A stretch of DNA of 14,617 nucleotides from Candidatus Latescibacterota bacterium (lineage in GTDB: Bacteria > Latescibacterota > UBA2968 > UBA8231): assembly GCA_021295675.1 (NCBI GenBank), contig JAGWBY010000077.1:30742-45358 (forward strand), in the 5' to 3' direction. The translations under genes were made by a program, and so were the position numbers. Below, piece by piece: positions 1 through 6,886 of the stretch. How positions within the stretch are numbered: the first letter of the stretch is position 1; each line of letters opens with the position of its first letter. The notes under the pieces were generated by a model. That model had not been told where the DNA came from. It did not search any database and saw only the letters and a program-made list of their open reading frames with translations.

Positions 1-167
1 CTGAAGTATTCGACGGCAAGCCGCGTTTTGGCGAGATCGAAAACGTCGGCCCGCTGAGCGAACTGATGCCGGGTAATACCTTGTGGATGGAGCAAGAACT
101 GGAGTTGTTTACCGGAATTGAAACCGACGACCCCGAAGGCTGGGTCGAACTGCTAGGGGCCGAATAG
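1..167 (+). CDS. C-terminal fragment of an unrecognised protein
   Basis: This is the 3' end of a gene entering from outside the window. The frame starting at base 3 is open and ends at TAG 165-167, giving 54 residues that finish in ELLGAE. The fragment is acidic, with several Glu/Asp pairs, and includes the stretches GEIENVGPLSELMPG and WMEQELELFTG. I see no membrane segment and no catalytic motif, and I do not recognise the family. It is convergent with the PurF-like gene, with 58 bases between the two stop codons. That gap contains a short T run (207-213) but no convincing hairpin. Confidence 0.6.
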   Translation, partial: EVFDGKPRFGEIENVGPLSELMPGNTLWMEQELELFTGIETDDPEGWVELLGAE

Positions 168-225
168 CGGCCCAAGCCTAGAGCAGGATGAAGCGGATGT
201 ACTGGGTTTTTTTAGGACCAGACCT

Positions 226-1677
226 TCACGCCCGCCACAAGTCGAGCTGCGGCCTGTCGCCGATTTGGATCAGCGATCCAGCCGCTTCAAAGGGCATGCG
301 CCCGCCAATGCAGTAGGTACACAAGTCTCGCTCGGGCAGACCGGCGCGCGCAAAGGCTTCTAGCATCCCCTGCTGCGACAAGTAAATCACGGGCAGCCCC
401 ATCGCTTCGCTAATGGCCTCGGCTGTGCGCCCACGCGCGATGAACTCGTCGCCCGGTGGCGGGTCCGGCGGCATATCCACCCCAAAAGTGCATCCCCTCG
501 ACACACCATCATCGCCGATAATGCCAATCGGCGGCGTGTAACTCACCAAATAGGCCTGCTTGACACCAGCTTTCTCGTAGAGCAGGTCGCAGGCGCGCTT
601 GGAATTGTTGCCGCGGATGATGCTGTCATCGATCAGGATTACGGTCTTGCCTTTGAGCTTTTGCGCCATCCCGGGCAAAAGGTGCAGGTTCTGGTCGATC
701 GACTCTTTGCGCTCGCCAGCGCCGCGCATCTTGTAGAACACGGGTTCAAAGGGCAGTTCCGCCTGCTTGGCATAGGCGCGGGCCGCCACCTCGGGACAGC
801 GCGGCAAATACGTGACCAGATCGACGTCGGGCGGTAGAAATTCCTCGCTGAGCATCTCGCCCAGCGATTCGCGGATGCGACGCACGCTGACGCCGTTGAT
901 GATCGAGTCGAGGTCGGTGATGTAGTTCCACTCAAAAAAGCAATAGGCGAGGTCGGTCGAGACCACGACTTCCTTGTTGTAGTTCCCTTCGGGCGTGAGA
1001 GAATAAATCGCTCCCGGTTCCAAATCTTCGACGTATTCGCCGCCGTTCTTGCGGAAGGCAATGTCCTCTGAGGCCATCACGTACTTGCCGTCTTTCCAGC
1101 CGAGCACTCCGGGTTTGATCCCAGTGCGATCGCGGATTGCGATCACGTCGCGCTCGCGCTTGTCGGCAATGGCCAAGGTATAGGCACCGGGCACTTCCTT
1201 GAGGAAGTTGTGTGCGCCGCGCTCGCGATAGAGATAGAGTAGAGCCTCCGTGTCGCAACTCGAATACAGGTGCAAGGGATCCGTGTCTTGGAAGAAGGCC
1301 CGATCGACTTGGCCGTTGTGGACGGCCGCCACATCGCAGTCCCAGATCAGGATGTGGTTGTCGCGGTGTTCGACCGAACCGCCGATGACGTGCGGATGCG
1401 CCTCCTCGAGGATTTTGTCCTTCGAGCCGCGGGTGGCATAGCGCACGTGGGCCATGTAGGTGTGGTAATTGGGGCTGAGAAAAATTTTGTGGAGGTCGGT
1501 TACGTCGAAGCGCGAGACCCCGCCCTTCCACTTGATCACGTCGATGCGGCCATCGCCTACTGCAGCAATGCCGGCCGCCTCCCGGCCCCGATGCTGTAGC
1601 GAATGAATAAAGCGGTAGGCGTCGTGCAGAGAGTGGGCTACGGTCAAACCACAGTTGTGGCGAACGACTTCGGCCAT
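226..1677 (-). CDS. purF: PurF-like amidophosphoribosyltransferase
   Basis: By family this is a glutamine amidotransferase fused to a phosphoribosyltransferase. It would catalyse the first committed step of purine synthesis (PRPP + glutamine to phosphoribosylamine) in the cytoplasm. The protein is 483 aa. Cys9 in HNCGLTVAH would be the N-terminal nucleophile after removal of an 8-residue propeptide. LQHRGREAAGI (28-37), HVRYAT (77-82), HNG (120-122) and CDTE (141-144) match the Ntn glutamine-binding half. VILIDDSIIRGNN (346-358) is the PRPP-binding loop. CTYC (453-456) near the end could be part of an Fe-S site as in Bacillus-type PurF. The start is ATG 1677 because GAGGA lies 7 bases upstream; a TTG at 1716 has no such site. 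It is oddly divergent: the RTFI-type flexible loop expected before residue 325 is not visible. The aminotransferase gene ends 49 bases upstream. A specialised PurF paralogue is possible. Confidence 0.85.
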   Translation of the reverse strand: MAEVVRHNCGLTVAHSLHDAYRFIHSLQHRGREAAGIAAVGDGRIDVIKWKGGVSRFDVTDLHKIFLSPNYHTYMAHVRYATRGSKDKILEEAHPHVIGGSVEHRDNHILIWDCDVAAVHNGQVDRAFFQDTDPLHLYSSCDTEALLYLYRERGAHNFLKEVPGAYTLAIADKRERDVIAIRDRTGIKPGVLGWKDGKYVMASEDIAFRKNGGEYVEDLEPGAIYSLTPEGNYNKEVVVSTDLAYCFFEWNYITDLDSIINGVSVRRIRESLGEMLSEEFLPPDVDLVTYLPRCPEVAARAYAKQAELPFEPVFYKMRGAGERKESIDQNLHLLPGMAQKLKGKTVILIDDSIIRGNNSKRACDLLYEKAGVKQAYLVSYTPPIGIIGDDGVSRGCTFGVDMPPDPPPGDEFIARGRTAEAISEAMGLPVIYLSQQGMLEAFARAGLPERDLCTYCIGGRMPFEAAGSLIQIGDRPQLDLWRA

Positions 1678-1726
1678 AGACGTTCCTCGCGGCAAAATGA
1701 CTGCGCCATACGGCAAGGCCGCATTG

Positions 1727-3091
1727 CTACAACGCCAGAATCAACCCTTGCGCCGACAGCGAATCAACCGTCTGGGCAAACGCCGCGGTCGCCTCCTCGA
1801 CATCTTGAGCCGTGTGCGCCGACGAGAGCACGCCGCCGGTGGAGCTCATGTTATCGACCCCATAAAAGCGCATATGGCGCTGGTACTCTTCAATCAGCTT
1901 CCCCGGCATCCCCTTGAGCCGCTCGGCCTCGGTCGCGTGCAAATCCGCCCGGCTGTGGGCCTTTTGCACGCGCTGGCGATCGGTTTCAAAATAGACGTGG
2001 AAGGTCGAACACACCCCGTACACGTATCCGGCAATGCCTCGGCGCTCCAGTACTTCGTCCCAGGCAGCGCGCAGTTCAGCGGCGCGGGCGTTGGCTTGGC
2101 CTATTGGCTCGCCCGTGGCCACGCGCTTGAGCACGGCGATTCCCGCCGCGGCCGAAAGCGGTGCCCCGTTAAAAGTCCCTTGGTGCGCCACCCGCGGGCG
2201 GGCATCGTCCGTCACGTCGAAGAGTTCCATAATGTCCGCTCGTCCCACCACGGCCCCACCGGGCATGCCGCCGGCGACCACCTTGGCAAAACAAGACAGA
2301 TCCGGCCGCAGCCCGTAGAGCACTTGCGCACCGCCCGGACTAAAGCGGAAGCCGGTGACCACTTCGTCAAAAATCAGCACTACCCCGCGCTCTCTGGTCA
2401 TCGTTTGCAGATCGCGCAAAAACTCCGGTGCCAACGGTACTCGTCCCCATGAACCCCCCGACGGCTCGATAATCGCCGCCGCAATATCGCCGTCGGCGTT
2501 GAGGACGTCGGCGACTCGGTCCGCATCTCCCGCTGGCACGCAGACCACGTGCTCGCGCACCTGCGGCGGGATGCCCAACGAGCCGTCCGCGTCAAAGGGC
2601 GGCTGCACGCCGCGCATCACGTCGTCGTGCCACCCGTGGAAGTGGCCGGCAAAGCGCAGGATCTTGCGGCGACCGGTAAACGCCCGCGCTAAGCGCAGCG
2701 CCAGCAGGGTCGCCTCCGTTCCCGAATTGACCAAGCGCACGCGCTCGGCCGAGGGTACCAGCGCCTGGATGCGTTCGGCCCACTCGATGTGCAGTGGATG
2801 GTCGTTGCCAAAGTGCGTCCCGCGCCCCACTGCCTCGGCGATGGCTGCTACGACTTCGGCGGGCGCGTGCCCCAAGAGCAGGGCCCCATTGCCGAGCAGG
2901 AAGTCGATATACTCGTTGCCATCGACATCCCACTTGCGACCGCCGGCCCCCCGCTCGATGTAGAGCGGCACCGGCGTTGCGTAGCGCAGGTCGTGTCCGA
3001 CTTTGCCACCGAGCGTCTTGCAGGCGCGGGCAAAGTACTCCTGCGACCGGGGACGCGCCGCTCCGTATTGCTCGTATATCTGGTTGCTCAT
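1727..3091 (-). CDS. Class III PLP aminotransferase, glutamate-1-semialdehyde aminomutase type
   Basis: This is a fold-type I PLP enzyme of 454 aa, close in sequence style to HemL but not certain to act in tetrapyrrole synthesis. NSGTEA (122-127) is the phosphate-binding turn, GHFHGWHD (149-156) the ring-stacking segment and FDEVVTGFR (241-249) carries the PLP-nitrogen aspartate D242. K270 in CFAKVVAGGMPGG is the expected Schiff-base lysine, and QGTFNGAPLS (304-313) matches the conserved region near the partner subunit. Usual HemL length is about 430 aa, so this runs slightly long, mainly in its C-terminal third. The start at ATG 3091 (MSNQIYEQ) is preferred over a GTG at 3154 because AAAGG sits just upstream. 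It lies between the SDR and PurF-like genes on the same strand. HemL-like proteins of this type are often annotated as generic aspartate aminotransferase family; the substrate cannot be told from sequence. Confidence 0.85.
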   Translation of the reverse strand: MSNQIYEQYGAARPRSQEYFARACKTLGGKVGHDLRYATPVPLYIERGAGGRKWDVDGNEYIDFLLGNGALLLGHAPAEVVAAIAEAVGRGTHFGNDHPLHIEWAERIQALVPSAERVRLVNSGTEATLLALRLARAFTGRRKILRFAGHFHGWHDDVMRGVQPPFDADGSLGIPPQVREHVVCVPAGDADRVADVLNADGDIAAAIIEPSGGSWGRVPLAPEFLRDLQTMTRERGVVLIFDEVVTGFRFSPGGAQVLYGLRPDLSCFAKVVAGGMPGGAVVGRADIMELFDVTDDARPRVAHQGTFNGAPLSAAAGIAVLKRVATGEPIGQANARAAELRAAWDEVLERRGIAGYVYGVCSTFHVYFETDRQRVQKAHSRADLHATEAERLKGMPGKLIEEYQRHMRFYGVDNMSSTGGVLSSAHTAQDVEEATAAFAQTVDSLSAQGLILAL

Positions 3092-3140
3092 GGACCTTTG
3101 CCTTTCTTCAATGCACGACACCCAGATTGCCGTTAGAGGT

Positions 3141-3170
3141 GCTTGGGCAACCACAAGGGTTGCCCCTACG
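3141..3170 (-). repeat. Short palindromic element between the SDR and aminotransferase genes
   Basis: A perfect 8-bp inverted repeat (GGGCAACC at 3145-3152 and GGTTGCCC at 3158-3165) with a 5-base loop lies directly after the SDR stop codon. On the minus strand it reads GTAGGGGCAACCCTTGTGG followed by TTGCCCAAGC. From memory this resembles a dispersed palindrome scattered between genes of many environmental bacteria; I cannot confirm its copy number here. In the transcript it would form a hairpin between the two cistrons and might affect mRNA ends. No T run follows, so it is not a classical terminator. Confidence 0.6.
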
Positions 3171-3920
3171 TTACGACCGGCCGCCGCAGGCGGTAATCGT
3201 CTGTCCGGTGATAAAACTGGACTCGTCGGACAATAAAAAGCGCACCACCGACGCCATCTCGGCCGGATCGGCCATCCGTCCCAGCGGAGTATTAGCGATT
3301 AGCTCGGCGACTTGGCCGGGGTTGGCCGAGCGCGCCAGCTCGGTATCCGTCAGCCCTGGCGCTAGGCAGTTGATCCGCACGTTGTGCTCGGCAAGCGCTT
3401 GGGCGCATTGCCGGGTGAAGGCGATGACGGCCGCCTTCGTCGTGGCGTAGTGGATCATGTTCGGTTTGAGCAGCCAAGCGGCCAGCGAGGAGATATTGAC
3501 AATCCGCCCAAAGCGCCGCTCGATCATCTCGTCCTTGACGGCCCAAGTGGTCAAAAACGGCCCGTGGACGTTGACCGCAAACATCCTTTCCCACTCGGCA
3601 AAGCCGAATTCGCCGTGCTCTTGGGTATGGGCGATCCCGGCGTTATTTACCAGCAGTTCGACCGGCCCGAATGCCGCGCGCACTTGGGCGATCATCTGCT
3701 CGACTTCTACCTGCTGCGACACGTCGGCTTGGACGGCCATGCCCTCGGTGCCGCATGACTCGACCTGCGCCAAGATTTCCTGCGCTGCCTCGGCGTTGTG
3801 TTGGTAGTTGATGGCGACCTTGGCTCCGTGTTCGGCCAGCATCTGGACGATGGCGCGGCCGATGCCGCGACTGCCGCCCGTTACCAAGGCGGTGCGCCCG
3901 GCAAATATCGCGGTGGTCAT
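3171..3920 (-). CDS. Short-chain dehydrogenase/reductase (FabG-like classical SDR)
   Basis: This is an NAD(P)-dependent oxidoreductase of 249 aa, the normal length for a classical SDR. It shows TGGSRGIG (14-21) for cofactor binding, NNAG (92-95), the active-site Asn in VNVHGPF (N117), Ser in NISS (144-145) and YATTK (158-162) with Tyr158 and Lys162. LAPGLTDTELA (187-197) and the C-terminal ITGQTITACGG stretch are typical of 3-oxoacyl-ACP reductase-like members. An acidic residue that would favour NADH is not evident after strand 2 (INYQHN), which leaves cofactor choice open. The start is ATG 3920; an upstream TTG at 3962 is in frame but adds a sequence without SDR similarity. It is the first gene of the run leading to the aminotransferase and PurF-like genes. 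The substrate is unknown; many such enzymes are not fatty-acid enzymes. Confidence 0.9.
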   Translation of the reverse strand: MTTAIFAGRTALVTGGSRGIGRAIVQMLAEHGAKVAINYQHNAEAAQEILAQVESCGTEGMAVQADVSQQVEVEQMIAQVRAAFGPVELLVNNAGIAHTQEHGEFGFAEWERMFAVNVHGPFLTTWAVKDEMIERRFGRIVNISSLAAWLLKPNMIHYATTKAAVIAFTRQCAQALAEHNVRINCLAPGLTDTELARSANPGQVAELIANTPLGRMADPAEMASVVRFLLSDESSFITGQTITACGGRS

Positions 3921-3934
3921 GTGCGTTGGCTTTC

Positions 3935-3963
3935 GTTGAACGAGTATAGAGGATTTATTCAAC
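3935..3963 (-). promoter_or_regulatory. Possible promoter/operator of the SDR gene
   Basis: On the minus strand a TATACT -10-like hexamer (plus-strand 3943-3948) lies about 23 bases upstream of the SDR start. It sits inside an inverted repeat with arms GTTGAA (3935-3940) and TTCAAC (3958-3963) and a 17-base spacer. No good -35 is seen at the right distance. The repeat is short and could be chance. Confidence 0.3.
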
Positions 3964-3980
3964 CGTTCGTAGAAGGTAAC

Positions 3981-4607
3981 TCAAAAAGTATTATGGTTCA
4001 CCGCCTTTTCGAGTCCCTCCAGATAGGCCCTCGTCCTGCGATTGCACACGGCAGCGCAAATTTCTTTGCTACTGGGCCAGATCGTCTTCCTCAATCCGCA
4101 GAGACTCGGTACAATAACTTAGACCATCCCGCTTCCAGCTAACTTCTCGATTGAGGTACACGGCGTCGGCAATGGCGCGCAACGGCGAAGCAATAAACGC
4201 CCACTCGCCTCCCTCTAGCTGGGTCGCCTCAACTCCGGCCCGGGGATGGGGCGATGGAACTCGATCAAAGGAGAAGACGCCTAGGGGGGTTGAAACGGTC
4301 TGACTCCGCGCAGTGGTGACGCTGCTGATCTGCCGTGGTACCAAAGGGCGGTTTCAAGGCTGATATGCGAAGGGGCATGCAGCACGGCTGCAAGGGCAAA
4401 GGGGTGGAGTTCGGACTTGCGGAACACTTTGTCCAAAATAAATAATCCCCGTTTGAGACGCAGAACCTCACCAGCGCGGATAGCCCGATGAATCAACTGC
4501 TTTCTGGCCCCTACGGACGCATCGGCGAACAGATTGCCTACGACAGTCTGGTCGAAGAGGCCTCCTGGGGGAGATAATCGGATAATTTGTTCGGTTAATT
4601 GTTGCAT
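3981..4607 (-). pseudogene. Broken AbiEi-type antitoxin/transcriptional regulator gene
   Basis: Three reading frames joined end to end make one recognisable AbiEi-family protein (antitoxin of type IV toxin-antitoxin systems). The first frame, from ATG 4607, carries a winged-helix-like N-terminus (RAIRAGEVLRLKRGLFIL, 42-59) and HISLETALWYHG (81-92). Around 4332-4335 the homology jumps frame to RQISSVTTARSQTVSTPLG, and the LIPEAV-type residues normally joining these blocks are absent. This suggests loss of about 22 nt. The second frame runs to ...EEDDLAQ and stops at 4069-4071. Homology then resumes in the third frame as NRRTRAYLEGLEKAV, ending at TGA 3981-3983. No AbiEii nucleotidyltransferase toxin gene follows; the next gene is the SDR. 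It therefore looks like an orphan remnant, unless the breaks are assembly errors. The family assignment rests on remembered motifs. Confidence 0.7.
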
Positions 4608-4616
4608 TTTGTCATT

Positions 4617-4645
4617 AAGTTACGAAATAAGTAACTTAAGAGCAA
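4617..4645 (-). promoter_or_regulatory. Promoter and operator-like inverted repeat of the AbiEi-like gene
   Basis: A perfect 7-bp inverted repeat, AAGTTAC (4617-4623) and GTAACTT (4631-4637) with a 7-base spacer, lies 9 bases upstream of the start. On the minus strand, TTGCTC (4640-4645) and TAACTT (4617-4622) are 17 bases apart and could be -35 and -10 elements. The repeat overlaps the -10 and spacer. AbiEi proteins are known to repress their own promoters through inverted repeats, which fits this layout. Confidence 0.5.
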
Positions 4646-4688
4646 AAATTGACCTATTACCAGCTTAGTCGCTCGGCTAGTCAGGCGA

Positions 4689-6746
4689 TTAGCCGCCCGC
4701 TGCTTTGGTGCTCTCCGCGAGCTTGGCGACGATCTCTTGAGTATCGTGTACTGCGCGCAGCCGTTCCGCGATCCGCCCCCGTGCATCCACCACGTAATAC
4801 GAAGGCAAACTGCGGATGCTATAGGCTTTTGCTACATCCGCACTCCAGCCAGCCGCCCGCAGATGGACGCCTTTGATCTCGTGTTTGGCAACCGCCTTTC
4901 TCCAGGCTTCCTCATCGTCGTCCAACGAGATGTTGAGGAAGACGACCGGCTGCTCGGCCATCTCGGCCTTGATTTTCTGTATATAGGGCAGATCGCCGAT
5001 ACACGGCCCGCACCAACTCGCCCAGAAATCAATGAATATCGCCTTTCCTTTGAATTGGTTCAGCGATACCGGCTGGCCATCGAGGTCGTCGAGCGTGAAG
5101 TCGGGCGCGGGTTGCCCCGGTTGTAGAACCAGCGCCTTGGCCAACGCCGCCTCAATGGCCTCGTTGTACTCTGGATAGGGATTGGTTTCTTTGAATTCTT
5201 CCCACTTTTCGTGGACCCATGCAGAGACTTCGTGGCCGCGTTCAAACCCATCAATTAGCTCGCCGGCCAGAAACCAGTAGAGCACTTTCCCGTCCAACTT
5301 TTCCTTGATTAGAGCGTTCCATTCCTCCGAAAAGAAGCTACTCTTGAACACCCGAGGTGCGGCATAGATGGAGTCGAGCTGGGCTTGCGCCGCTTCCGAC
5401 AGACCCAATTCGGACAAGTCGAGTTTCTCGGACAGCTTGAGCGGTTGGCGATGTTCGTACAGGGAGTCGAGGCGGCTCTGAGCCGCCGATAGGCTCAACT
5501 CCGACCAATCGAGTTGCTCAGATAGCGGGACTTGCTCGCTCGCACCCTCAAGCTCTTCTTCCATCGGCAGGTGGAACACCACCTTCGTGCCCATCGTATC
5601 AATCCGCGACGATTCGTACCCGCTTGACTTGGTAATGCCATAGGATTTACCCGACCTTTCATAGAACGAGTCGATCTGTGCTATGGCGGCTTCCGACAGC
5701 TCGAATTTCGACAAATCAACTCTTTCGGACAGCCTGAGCGAGCGGCGATTTTCGTATAGGGAATCGAGGTGGGCCTGATCCGATCCCGACAAATCCAACG
5801 CCGACAAATCGACCATTTTCGACAGGCCCGGCCTTTGGCCCTCCTCCTCGTATAGGGAATCGAGGTGGATCTGGGCGACTTTTGATAACTCCAAACCCGA
5901 AAAATCGTACATCTCGGACAGCGTGGGATTTCTAAGCTTCTGGAGAGCCACCTTGTCCAACTCCCAATTCAAGGTGCGCTTCAAAAACGAGCGATATTCG
6001 CTCACGCCCATAGCCTTTTCATCGACCAAGGGAATGTCCTGAAGAAAGTCGTAGTACTCCGAGGTGATATCCCTGTTATCGTGGTCATTGGCAAATCTGT
6101 AATTCATCGGGTAGGAGATCATCTGCCTAGCCCACTCGTAGTTAAAGCGGGCTGTCGCATAGTCGATAAAACCTGGAGAAAGCGCATACTTCTCGCGCCC
6201 TTTGGCGAGCCACTCGAACTCATCCTGTCGCCGCTGCTCCACTTGGCGAATGAAATCCTCCAACGCCAGCCCTTCGTAGTCGAGGCGAAAGGCGAGGTAG
6301 TCGGGCAGAATCTCGGCTATGAAGCGATTGTTGTCCGCACCTTGGCCGCTGAACTCTAGAGAAGAGGAGAAACGGCCTTCATTCATCTCGATGTGCAAAC
6401 TGTCCCCAGGTTCGACAAAGAGGATCAACTGAGCACGCGGCCCAAAGACGAAAGATCGCAACCCTGCCAGCCATCTCCACTTGGGGGGTTGTGGGTCTTT
6501 GTAGCGTCCCATGACGAGCGTTCCTCGGGGAACCGGGAAAGTGAGAGCAAAGCGATTTTCGCTGTCCAGCACGACGAGGTGTTCAGACCTTGTTGGCGAC
6601 AGTGAGGATTGGTAGCCGAACTCGATTTCCTGCGCTGGGGGGTTGTATATCTTTCCCGTGATGGTCGCAGCGCGTGGTGCTTGTTGGGCCAGTCCCACGC
6701 TCGCTGTGCTGAACAGGGCGACGAAGATGCTAAGGTATAGTTTCAT
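4689..6746 (-). CDS. Exported TlpA-like thioredoxin-fold protein with internal repeats
   Basis: This 685-aa protein is probably a periplasmic or surface thiol:disulfide oxidoreductase-like protein. A signal peptide covers residues 1-20 (hydrophobic LSIFVALFSTASVG, cleavage near GLA|QQ). Residues about 28-145 resemble the beta-rich N-terminal domain common in Bacteroidota TlpA proteins (ITGKIYNPP, LFVEPGDSLHI, FSGQGADNNRFI). A helical middle part follows. Five copies of a ~30-residue repeat occupy 276-467. Residues about 540-680 form the thioredoxin/TlpA domain: PAPDFTLDDLDGQPVSL, then FIDFWASWCGPC with the CxxC pair Cys579/Cys582, and SLPSYYVVD with the cis-Pro loop. AAGGAG lies 7 bases before ATG 6746, a strong ribosome site. 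The permease B stop is 140 bases upstream on the same strand, so it may be read with that operon or alone. Family members are usually about 350-450 aa; the repeats explain much of the extra length. Confidence 0.85.
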   Translation of the reverse strand: MKLYLSIFVALFSTASVGLAQQAPRAATITGKIYNPPAQEIEFGYQSSLSPTRSEHLVVLDSENRFALTFPVPRGTLVMGRYKDPQPPKWRWLAGLRSFVFGPRAQLILFVEPGDSLHIEMNEGRFSSSLEFSGQGADNNRFIAEILPDYLAFRLDYEGLALEDFIRQVEQRRQDEFEWLAKGREKYALSPGFIDYATARFNYEWARQMISYPMNYRFANDHDNRDITSEYYDFLQDIPLVDEKAMGVSEYRSFLKRTLNWELDKVALQKLRNPTLSEMYDFSGLELSKVAQIHLDSLYEEEGQRPGLSKMVDLSALDLSGSDQAHLDSLYENRRSLRLSERVDLSKFELSEAAIAQIDSFYERSGKSYGITKSSGYESSRIDTMGTKVVFHLPMEEELEGASEQVPLSEQLDWSELSLSAAQSRLDSLYEHRQPLKLSEKLDLSELGLSEAAQAQLDSIYAAPRVFKSSFFSEEWNALIKEKLDGKVLYWFLAGELIDGFERGHEVSAWVHEKWEEFKETNPYPEYNEAIEAALAKALVLQPGQPAPDFTLDDLDGQPVSLNQFKGKAIFIDFWASWCGPCIGDLPYIQKIKAEMAEQPVVFLNISLDDDEEAWRKAVAKHEIKGVHLRAAGWSADVAKAYSIRSLPSYYVVDARGRIAERLRAVHDTQEIVAKLAESTKAAGG
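5346..5921 (-). repeat. Five ~30-residue protein repeats within the TlpA-like gene
   Basis: The copies start at residues 276, 308, 339, 408 and 438 and follow a pattern of roughly LSExxDLSxLxLSxxxxAxLDSLYExR plus a variable tail. Copies 1-3 and copies 4-5 are each contiguous. A 37-residue segment (371-407), about one repeat long, separates the two groups and may be an eroded copy. At DNA level copies 1/2 and 2/3 still share a 21-base identical stretch (5752-5772 and 5848-5868, exactly 96 bases apart), so the array grew by in-frame tandem duplication. Each unit could form a short helix-rich hairpin; I do not recognise it as a named repeat family. Confidence 0.8.
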
Positions 6747-6886
6747 CAGACTTCTCCTTGGTTGGAACCCTTATTGAAAATCGCATCGACTCGGTAGCCG
6801 AGCGCACAAGAGGCCGGAGCAACGCCGTCTAACATTGCACCCATAGGAACTCCGTCCCCTCAAAGCCGGCCTTCCCTAGTCTCGCC

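Noticed and set aside
1655..2452. Long + strand open frame (265 codons) opposite the aminotransferase and PurF-like genes
   Set aside because: It is antisense to two well-supported genes, has no family motifs or ribosome site, and is rich in Arg/His/Pro as expected of a GC-rich shadow frame.
4674..4695. Stem CGGCTA/TAGCCG at the end of the TlpA-like gene as a terminator
   Set aside because: The stem is 6 bp with a 10-base loop and the nearest T run on the minus strand is about 20 bases further on.
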